Made by a program: the position numbers and the translations under genes
Source of the DNA: Thermococcus sp.
Lineage (GTDB): Archaea > Methanobacteriota_B > Thermococci > Thermococcales > Thermococcaceae
Assembly: GCA_027075325.1 (NCBI GenBank)
Contig: JALTBN010000051.1
Coordinates: 154,745 to 218,744 of the forward strand
Reading direction: 5' to 3'
Length of the DNA: 64,000 nt
Shown: positions 1 to 7,269 of the stretch, piece by piece
How the letters are laid out: each line of letters starts with the position of its first letter
Numbering within the stretch: the stretch's first letter is position 1
The notes under the pieces: generated by a model
What the model saw: the letters and a program-made list of their open reading frames with translations, nothing else
Databases searched by the model: none
Told to the model about the DNA's origin: nothing

Positions 1-8
1 GGAAGAGC

Positions 9-332
9 ATGGACGAAGCGGTTTACGAGATGCAGGAGCCGCTTCACGCGCGCTGGCGCCTCAGGAAGGAACTCCCAAAAAGGGCCATCCGCTATAAAGT
101 GGACGGGAGAACCTACCGCGTCGTGGAGAAGGAGCTTTTCGATGAATACTCCAAGTGGCTCAAAATCCGCTGGGAAGACTTTGTAAAGGTGCTGAGAGAG
201 CTTGACCTCATAGCCCTCGAGCGGAAGAGCATACACCACCTCAACAAGATATCCAGCGCGAGGATAATCAACGGCAAGGCCTACCGCGTCCTGCTCCTCA
301 AGAAGGCCGCGATGCTGTGTTATAACTGCTGA
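9..332 (+). CDS. hypothetical protein, basic, 107 aa (may be the C-terminal part of a longer gene that starts upstream)
   Basis: Open frame at the window edge; no family recognised. Confidence 0.5.
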   Translation: MDEAVYEMQEPLHARWRLRKELPKRAIRYKVDGRTYRVVEKELFDEYSKWLKIRWEDFVKVLRELDLIALERKSIHHLNKISSARIINGKAYRVLLLKKAAMLCYNC

Positions 333-355
333 GCATGTTAAAAAGGTAAAAAACC

Positions 356-2170
356 TCAGAGAACGTAGAGAAGATATGCGAGTGCCACCGCCACGGCGAG
401 CAGGATGTAGGCGACGTACACACTGTCCGAGCCTCTCATTATTCCGTGTCTGAACCATTCTGAGAAGTTCAGGTAGGCCTTTGAGAGCCTATTGTAGGCC
501 AGGTTTATCCTCTCGCGCCAGTAGAGGCGTCCCTTCTCTTCCCTCGTCCCGTAGAGCCAGCCCTCGGTTACGAGGAGTATCGCGGAGTGTGCTATCGGTG
601 GATACTCCGGGTTGCTCAGGCCACCGCTCCACGGCCTGACGCGCCTTACCCGCAGGTTTGTGGTCGGTTTTAAGACGAGGTATGTGCCCAAGGCAAAGAT
701 GAAGACTAAAAGGGCCAGATACGTGGGGGAGATTCCACCGAAGCCCTTGGCAACTACGAGGAAACCCTCCTTTATTCCGAGTGCGCCCCCGAGGAAATCA
801 GTGGCTTTATGACCCGTTAGCGCTTCCATAGGCTCATTTATAATGCGGAAGAGGAGTCCCGGAAGTATGCCAACGGTGAAGAGAATCACCGTTGAGATGA
901 CATAGCCAATGTCCTCAATCGAGTAACTTCTCTTCCCTCCTGCCCTCTGAACCCCCTGGGTTATTATCTTGGTCATCGCAACCCCTGCGATTCCGGCAGT
1001 TAAAGCGACGAGAGAACCCACGAGCATCATCAGGACTTTAAGGCCCGGGTTGGGTATCCTGAAGCTCTGGAGGAGGCTCTCTATGCCGAACCATTCGCCG
1101 AGAAAGCCCGGGAATGGCGGGATTCCGGCGAGGCTTAGGGCGGAGGCGTAGCCCGCTATAACGCCGAGGAGTGAAAGTCTGCCGTGCACGACCTCCGAGA
1201 ACCTCCCCGTGCCGTTCTCAAGCCTTCCCGCAACGAGGAAGAGCAGGCCCTTTGAGACGCTGTGAGCGAAGGCAAAGAAGAGCAGAGCTAAGAACGTGAA
1301 TGAGGCCAAATCAACGTTGCCCTGGTTCAAAGTGATTACCGTGCCCCCAAAGAGGGCCAGCAAAACCCCGTCGTTCTCGACCGTGCTGTATCCGGGAAGC
1401 CTCTTGACGTACTCCGTTCCAGCGGCATAGGCCGCCCCCAGGATTGCGGTGAGGCCGCCGAAGAGCAGGAAGAAGGCCCCGACCCAGTCCGCTGGCCTTG
1501 CTATAATGAGTAGCCTGACCATCCCGTAGAGGCCCATCAGCGTCAGAACGGCACTCAGCTGGGCGGAAAGGTTGGCAGGAGCTTTGCCGTGAGCCTGCGG
1601 AAGCCAGATGTGGAAGGGGAAGATTGCCATCTTCACGGAAAAGCCGAGGGCCGCCAGGAAGAAGGCGACGTTCCAGACTGGCGAGCTTTTCCATGCTGAA
1701 AACTCCGCCGAACCGCTCTGAACTGTCAGGAGACCGAAGCCCGCCAAAATCAGGAGCGCGCTCAGCTCACCAAAGGCGAGGAACCTGTAGGCGCCCTTTC
1801 CATCCTTTTCCTTCGCCGTTATTCCGAGGTAGCTCGCTACCGTCATAACCTCCCAGCCGACGAGGAACGTGACCGCATCTCTGGCGAGGAGTATGACCAG
1901 CATTCCTGCTATCGCTAGGGAGAAGGAACCGGCGAGGATTTTTGGATAGTGGTCGTAGTCCACGCTGAAGAGCGATGCCGTCAGCCAGACTATGGCGGAG
2001 ATGAGCATGAAGTATCTAACAGTCCCATCAATGCCCCCCGGCTGAAAGAGGAGGAGGTAGAGTAGGGCAGAGGATAAAGCCACGTCGAGCCAGTAGGTGA
2101 GCTTCCTCGATGCGAGCGAGATTAAGGAAGTTGCCGCAAAGCCAAGGGTTATGAGATAGTATGGGTTCAT
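356..2170 (-). CDS. NuoL/HyfB-like antiporter-type membrane subunit of a group 4 hydrogenase-related complex
   Basis: Multi-TM protein with the Mrp/NuoL signature (GWEVMTVASYLGI, FPFHIWLPQAHGKAPANLSAQLSAV); overlaps the next gene in the cluster. Confidence 0.9.
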   Translation of the reverse strand: MNPYYLITLGFAATSLISLASRKLTYWLDVALSSALLYLLLFQPGGIDGTVRYFMLISAIVWLTASLFSVDYDHYPKILAGSFSLAIAGMLVILLARDAVTFLVGWEVMTVASYLGITAKEKDGKGAYRFLAFGELSALLILAGFGLLTVQSGSAEFSAWKSSPVWNVAFFLAALGFSVKMAIFPFHIWLPQAHGKAPANLSAQLSAVLTLMGLYGMVRLLIIARPADWVGAFFLLFGGLTAILGAAYAAGTEYVKRLPGYSTVENDGVLLALFGGTVITLNQGNVDLASFTFLALLFFAFAHSVSKGLLFLVAGRLENGTGRFSEVVHGRLSLLGVIAGYASALSLAGIPPFPGFLGEWFGIESLLQSFRIPNPGLKVLMMLVGSLVALTAGIAGVAMTKIITQGVQRAGGKRSYSIEDIGYVISTVILFTVGILPGLLFRIINEPMEALTGHKATDFLGGALGIKEGFLVVAKGFGGISPTYLALLVFIFALGTYLVLKPTTNLRVRRVRPWSGGLSNPEYPPIAHSAILLVTEGWLYGTREEKGRLYWRERINLAYNRLSKAYLNFSEWFRHGIMRGSDSVYVAYILLAVAVALAYLLYVL

Positions 2171-2772
2171 TCCACATCCCTCCCGGCCATCTTGAGGAGT
2201 CCCCTAATTATCTGAACCGGGTTTGGCGGACAGCCGGCCACGTAGCCGTCCACCGGGACAAAGTCCTCGACTTTCCTCCCGCACAGGGCACCGCTGGAGC
2301 ATGCCCCAAGAACGAGGACGCGCTTCGGTTCAGGCATTAACTCGTAGGCCTCCTTGAGAACCGGTATCATGCCGTCAGTAGGGCAACCAGCAACTAATAG
2401 AACGTCCGCGTGCTTCGGCGTTGGCGTGAAGAATATCCCGAGCCTGTGAACGTCGTAGTACGGGCTGTGAAGCTGGGCCACCTCGCGGTTGCAGGCGTGG
2501 CAGGTTCCGACGTCGAGGAAGAAGACGTGGAGCGAGCGTTTGAAGTCGAGGGGGTTTGTTACTTCGTCAACGTCAAGCTTCCTTCCAAAGGGAACGCTAC
2601 AGAGGCGGCAGGAGATGCACCTCTTCAAGTCAAACTTTCCGTCCTCAACGGCTCCGAATGGACACTCAGCTGGGGCTTTTAGTGGAAAGCTCGGTGAAAG
2701 CTCATCGTCACTGACCTTTTTCGGGTAATCGCTCGTTATGACGCCCTTCCTGAGGCCTTTGACTATCCACAT
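2167..2772 (-). CDS. NuoB-like small subunit fused to a short N-terminal ferredoxin-like segment
   Basis: CISCRLC plus an upstream CP in the N-terminus; NuoB-type cluster residues CHAC...GAC...GCPPNP. Confidence 0.85.
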   Translation of the reverse strand: MWIVKGLRKGVITSDYPKKVSDDELSPSFPLKAPAECPFGAVEDGKFDLKRCISCRLCSVPFGRKLDVDEVTNPLDFKRSLHVFFLDVGTCHACNREVAQLHSPYYDVHRLGIFFTPTPKHADVLLVAGCPTDGMIPVLKEAYELMPEPKRVLVLGACSSGALCGRKVEDFVPVDGYVAGCPPNPVQIIRGLLKMAGRDVE

Positions 2773-2789
2773 CAGTCCTCACCCCCCTG

Positions 2790-3977
2790 CTAGAGGTCAG
2801 CATCGGCAAAGTTCAGCCCGAAGCTCTCAAGGCCAAACGGGAAGTCCGTGAAGATGTTTCCAGTTATTCCCTTTGCGAAGGCGATGTAGTTGATTCTGGA
2901 GGCCCCCCTGAGGCCTATCCACATCAGCCTTCCGCCTTCAAGCTCCGCCAGAACGAGCACGTCTCCGTGGGATGCCTCAGCCAATCCAAGGTTCAGGCCC
3001 TCCCTAAGGGACGGGTCGGAGCGAACACTCCTCACTTCTGAACCCTCTATAATCTCAAAGGACTTCTCAACCTCCTCAATCCTGACCATCAGCCTCGCCA
3101 GGGCGTCTCCATCTTTACACGTCACCGGCTTGTAGGAGTAAAAGCGGTCGAAGGTTCTCACGTCTCTCTCAACAGAGGAACCCCTCGCCGCTATGCCAAC
3201 GGCATCCAGCTCCATAACGTCTTCTCTGGTGAGCCTGCAGGTCGTGTGGAGACGGTCTATGAATATCTTGCTCTCAAGGAGTTCATCCCTGAGCGAGCGG
3301 AACTCCTCTTTAATCCCCCTGAGCCTCTCCATCACTTTGGGTTCCAGAATCCTGACCTCGCCGGGCCGGTTTGCCCCAAAGCCGTAGCGGTGGCCCGTTA
3401 GCCCGCTGAATATTCTGAGAACGTCCTCTTCTAAGGCGTGGAAGTGCATGGTGGCAACCTTCTGCGATGCCGCTCCCGCCAGCTTGTGTATGGCGTTGAA
3501 GTGGTTGTAGAGCCTCTCAAGTTCAAGCAGAACCTTCCTGACCTCCCATACCTCTTCGTCGGGGTTCTCCTCGACTGCCTTCAGGAAGGCGTAGGTGTAG
3601 GCCATCGCGAAGTTCCCGGTTGCCCTCTCCAGAACTGCGAGTGATTCATCAATCGGGCGGTTGAGCATTGCTCTCTCCAGCCCGCGCCTCTTGTAGCCGT
3701 AGACGGGCCTTATGGCCACTATCCTCTCACCGTAGGTGAGTATCTCGAAGGCTCCTGCCTGGCCGAGGCCACCAGCCGCCGGGCCAAAGGTTAAGGGGAC
3801 GGCGTTTGTTCCGGGCGGTATCTTCATGTAAACTTGAGTCTCGCCGATGAGCGCTGGGGCTATCTTTCTGTCGGGGAGTGAATCCCTAAACTCAAGCTCT
3901 GCCTTACCGTTATTGTAATCAAGCCAGACCGTCAGGTACTTCTCGCCCCTCTTGAATATCGCTGAAAGGGCCTTCAT
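2790..3977 (-). CDS. NuoD/HycE-like large subunit lacking NiFe-ligand cysteines
   Basis: Family-like HRG/ER context (RRGLERAML, ERATGNFAMAYTYAFLKAVEE) and DFPFGLESFG C-terminus; no CxxC at either end. Confidence 0.88.
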   Translation of the reverse strand: MKALSAIFKRGEKYLTVWLDYNNGKAELEFRDSLPDRKIAPALIGETQVYMKIPPGTNAVPLTFGPAAGGLGQAGAFEILTYGERIVAIRPVYGYKRRGLERAMLNRPIDESLAVLERATGNFAMAYTYAFLKAVEENPDEEVWEVRKVLLELERLYNHFNAIHKLAGAASQKVATMHFHALEEDVLRIFSGLTGHRYGFGANRPGEVRILEPKVMERLRGIKEEFRSLRDELLESKIFIDRLHTTCRLTREDVMELDAVGIAARGSSVERDVRTFDRFYSYKPVTCKDGDALARLMVRIEEVEKSFEIIEGSEVRSVRSDPSLREGLNLGLAEASHGDVLVLAELEGGRLMWIGLRGASRINYIAFAKGITGNIFTDFPFGLESFGLNFADADL

Positions 3978-5383
3978 ATTATCAGACCTCCCGTTAGGAT
4001 AAGGTACCAGGCGTAGAGACTTATCCCGAGGGCCACCACCGTCATTGTAAGGGCTATGGCCCCCTCCCCGGCCGGAACCTCCCTGTCTTCTCCCTCTCCA
4101 AAGGCCATCCTCGCGGAATGCCAGTTAAGGGCAAGGAACGATAACAACAGGCCTGTCCCTATGAAGAGCGCCCACCAGTAGCTCCTCGAGAGTGCAACGC
4201 CTATTATCCCGAGTTCGGCTATGAACGTCCCGAAGGGGGGACTTCCCGTCACAGAGAGGGACGAGAGGACGAGCGAAAGGCCGCTCATGGGGTTTGACCT
4301 CATCAGCCCTTTTATCTCCCCTATCTCGTGGGTTTCGTAGGCCTTCATCACGCTCCCCGCGGTTATGAAGAGCGCCCCCTTGGAGAAGGCGTGAACCGCC
4401 AGGAGGAGGAAGACAAGCTTAAGCAGGGCCGGATGGTAGTAGGCCAGGCCGAGACCGACCGTGGCAACTCCCATCATGTCCATGCTGGAGTAGGCGAGCA
4501 GTCTCTTGAGGAACCGCTGGGAGGCCATAAGGATTGATGCAACGAGGAGCGTGAGAACACCGAAAAGGAGCGTCATTTTTGTCGGAGTGCCTGAAGGTGA
4601 TGCATCGAGGATTCTGTAGTAGACGAGAAGGGCCGTTGGTAATAGCGTCCCGGAGAGCATGGCACTAACAGGGGAGGGTGCGCTTCCGTGGGCGTCTGGA
4701 AGCCAGCCGTGCATCGGGAAGAGGCCGACCTTAGTTCCGAAGCCGATTAAAGCTAACGTGGAGACAAGCAGGGCCTCCTTCGGGGTGAAGGTTAGGTGCC
4801 TCACGTCGAGGGTTCCCGAGGAAGCGTAAGCCAATATAACCGAGAGGAAGGCTATTCCAAGTCCGGCAGAGGCCACTATCATGTATCTCCATGCTCCCTC
4901 GACGTTTCTCTTTTCTCCCTCCTCGACGTTTCTCTTTTCTCCCTCTGTAAGGATGAGCAGTGCGCTTACAACCGTGGTAGCTTCCAGTCCAATCCACATC
5001 CAGCCGAGGTTTGAAACTATTGCAGTGAAGTTCATCGTGAGGGCAAAGAGCGAGAGGAAGCTCCAGTAGTAGCGGAGGTCGAAGAAGGGCCTCTCTATTC
5101 CCTCGGTGTAGTAGAGCGAGGCGAGTGAGGCGAAGAAGTAGACCCAGGAGACTATGCCCGCGATTACGAGGGAGTACCAGTCCGCGTAGAAATTCTGGGT
5201 CGAGACGGTCTTTCCGCCGTAGAGCATCATGGTCGAGAGGATGGCCGTTGCGAACGCAAAGGCAGGTGTGAGAGCTTTTCCCCACTTCTCACCCGCCAAT
5301 GAGAGGAGGGAGGCAATGAGGGGCAGTAAGAGGAGGTAAATCACTGCTTCCATGCTATCACCCCACCAGCTCCTCAACCTCAA
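3974..5383 (-). CDS. NuoN/HyfF-like antiporter-type membrane subunit
   Basis: Multi-TM; GTKVGLFPMHGWLPDAHGSAPSPVSAMLSG signature; overlaps both neighbours. Confidence 0.9.
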   Translation of the reverse strand: MRLRSWWGDSMEAVIYLLLLPLIASLLSLAGEKWGKALTPAFAFATAILSTMMLYGGKTVSTQNFYADWYSLVIAGIVSWVYFFASLASLYYTEGIERPFFDLRYYWSFLSLFALTMNFTAIVSNLGWMWIGLEATTVVSALLILTEGEKRNVEEGEKRNVEGAWRYMIVASAGLGIAFLSVILAYASSGTLDVRHLTFTPKEALLVSTLALIGFGTKVGLFPMHGWLPDAHGSAPSPVSAMLSGTLLPTALLVYYRILDASPSGTPTKMTLLFGVLTLLVASILMASQRFLKRLLAYSSMDMMGVATVGLGLAYYHPALLKLVFLLLAVHAFSKGALFITAGSVMKAYETHEIGEIKGLMRSNPMSGLSLVLSSLSVTGSPPFGTFIAELGIIGVALSRSYWWALFIGTGLLLSFLALNWHSARMAFGEGEDREVPAGEGAIALTMTVVALGISLYAWYLILTGGLII

Positions 5384-5984
5384 CCGGCCCGTAGCGCTTC
5401 TCCGCCCCGAGGATGACCGCGAGCAGGACGAAGGCTATCATGTCGAGAAGGATTCCAAACTCTAGGATTAGGGGCATTGAGGTCATCATCGCCGCGAGGT
5501 AGAGGAGGGAATTCTCCTCGCTTATATATCCTATTATCTGGGCCATCGCGTTCCTCCTTCCGACGATGACGAGCATGCTGAGGAAGAGCAGTATGAACGC
5601 TATAACCCCGTTCCAGTCTCCAGTAATCCTGTAAACCGGGACGTAGAGGAAGTAAGCCGTCACCGCGAGGATTAGGCCGACGACTATAGCGTGGTGTGTT
5701 GTTTTAACCTCCCTGTTGCGCCATATACGCTCGTTCCTTATGTCCCTCTGGAGTATCCAGGGGATGAGCAGGGTTCTGAAGGCCACGGTAATTCCCGCCA
5801 AGATTACCAGCTCGGGGCTTGAATTCTCCCAGCCGATGATTCCCAGGATTCCGGCTATGAGGAGGGACTGGAGGGCTATGAGGTTTATGAGCGAGTGCAT
5901 GTATGACTCCGTCAGCAGGAGGAACGCTATCAGCAACGCTGTAACTCCGAGGATGTTTATGACCTCGGCCGTAACGCTCATCAT
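5358..5984 (-). CDS. HyfE-like membrane subunit
   Basis: About 208 aa, polytopic, located between HyfF-like and HyfC-like genes. Confidence 0.8.
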   Translation of the reverse strand: MMSVTAEVINILGVTALLIAFLLLTESYMHSLINLIALQSLLIAGILGIIGWENSSPELVILAGITVAFRTLLIPWILQRDIRNERIWRNREVKTTHHAIVVGLILAVTAYFLYVPVYRITGDWNGVIAFILLFLSMLVIVGRRNAMAQIIGYISEENSLLYLAAMMTSMPLILEFGILLDMIAFVLLAVILGAEKRYGPVEVEELVG

Positions 5985-6940
5985 GGCACGACACCCCCAA
6001 GGAGGAAGCTTATAACGCCCATAATGGCGAGCAGGAAGCTGGCCGAGAGGTAGTCGATTATCCTGAACAGCCTTATCTTCGCGAGGTTTTCTTCAACGAC
6101 AACAAAGGCTCCTATCAGGCCGAGCATCTTAATGAAGAGCCAGAAAGTCCCCTTGAGGATCTCGTATAGCGAAGCGCTCGTTGCCAAGCCCCAGGGAACG
6201 GCGAAGACGTTGAGGAAGACCGACATGAGGATGAAGGACTTCATGTAGCCGGCCCACGCGTTGAGCGCGTAGAGCGGGCCGGTGTACTCAAGCCCCTTCC
6301 CCTGGTCGAGCATGCCAAGCTCGTTGCTTCCGTGGGACTCTATCGGCAGCTTTCCGGTGTCGAAGAGCAGTAGCATGAAAAAGGCAGCGGTTATAAGAAT
6401 GTGCGTCGGACTCAGGTACCAGCCCTCGAAAGTTATCCTGTGGTTCATCAGGAAGGGGTTGTTGGTTCCGGTTAGAATGGCAACGCCGAAGAATACCATT
6501 ATGAGAACCGGCTCGGCAAAGGCGCCGAAGTTAACCGCTCTCGTGGCTCCTATGCCCGTGTAGTAGCTCCCTGTCCGCTCCGTTGCGAGTATCGAGACCA
6601 TCGCCGCTAAGCCGAAGATGAACGTTCCCCCAAAGAAGTCCACCGTTGGAGCCAACCAGCTCGGGAAGTTGCCGACTATTGGCAGCATCCACGGCAGCGT
6701 GAGCATCGCTCCGAACGCTATGAACGGGGCGAAGACAAAGAACGAACTCGCCCCCTCGGGAACCAGGGTTTCCTTCCTGAAGAACTTCGCCAGGTCGTAG
6801 TATGGCTGGAAGACGCTTATACCCTTCCGCGACTCTATCCTTGCCTCAGCCTTCTTGAGTATTCCAACCATCAGTGGTGAAAGCAGGAGCACGACTACAG
6901 CCTGAGCTAAACCTATAACTATCCTTCCTTCCGGGTTCAA
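5981..6940 (-). CDS. NuoH/HyfC-like membrane subunit
   Basis: ORF runs to 6949, but a TTG at 6940 is preceded by ggaggtg at good spacing. Motifs RKGISVFQPYYDLAKFFRKE and ELGMLDQGKGLEY. Confidence 0.88.
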   Translation of the reverse strand: MNPEGRIVIGLAQAVVVLLLSPLMVGILKKAEARIESRKGISVFQPYYDLAKFFRKETLVPEGASSFFVFAPFIAFGAMLTLPWMLPIVGNFPSWLAPTVDFFGGTFIFGLAAMVSILATERTGSYYTGIGATRAVNFGAFAEPVLIMVFFGVAILTGTNNPFLMNHRITFEGWYLSPTHILITAAFFMLLLFDTGKLPIESHGSNELGMLDQGKGLEYTGPLYALNAWAGYMKSFILMSVFLNVFAVPWGLATSASLYEILKGTFWLFIKMLGLIGAFVVVEENLAKIRLFRIIDYLSASFLLAIMGVISFLLGGVVP

Positions 6941-6967
6941 GGGCGTCACCTCCTGACTGGGAGAACA

Positions 6968-7007
6968 GGCGTCATTAGCCCCCTAAGGGGCACTTGGGGC
7001 GGACGCC
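6968..7007 (-). promoter_or_regulatory. structured 5' leader of the Ehr-like operon
   Basis: Outer stem ggcgtc/gacgcc (6968-6973/7002-7007) encloses hairpin gcccc-ctaa-ggggc (6978-6991), inside the predicted leader. Confidence 0.35.
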
Positions 7008-7065
7008 ATCGCCCGGAATTTACCCACGACCGGTAACGCTAACACCTTTTAAACTTTTTGTGGAT

Positions 7066-7110
7066 GGAGATGGTCTCCAATGAAATCATTTTGAAGACTG
7101 TTCATTGGAG
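7066..7110. promoter_or_regulatory. nested inverted repeats upstream of the Ehr-like operon promoter
   Basis: GGAGAtggTCTCC (7066-7078) overlaps CTCCAATGAA-N16-TTCATTGGAG (7075-7110); minus-strand TATA-like agtttaaaagg lies at about 7046-7056. Confidence 0.5.
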
Positions 7111-7269
7111 TTCTTTTTCTTGGTGTGGTGTTCTTCTATAATTTTGTCCCCGTAAAAGTTTGTTCCCCGCTATATGACCAGCGGCAAAGATTTTCCCTGG
7201 AAAGCTTGGAGAGTCTTTAAGGAATCTGCTTATGGCGGAACAGATTCGCCCAGAAAAGTGATAAAAGGC

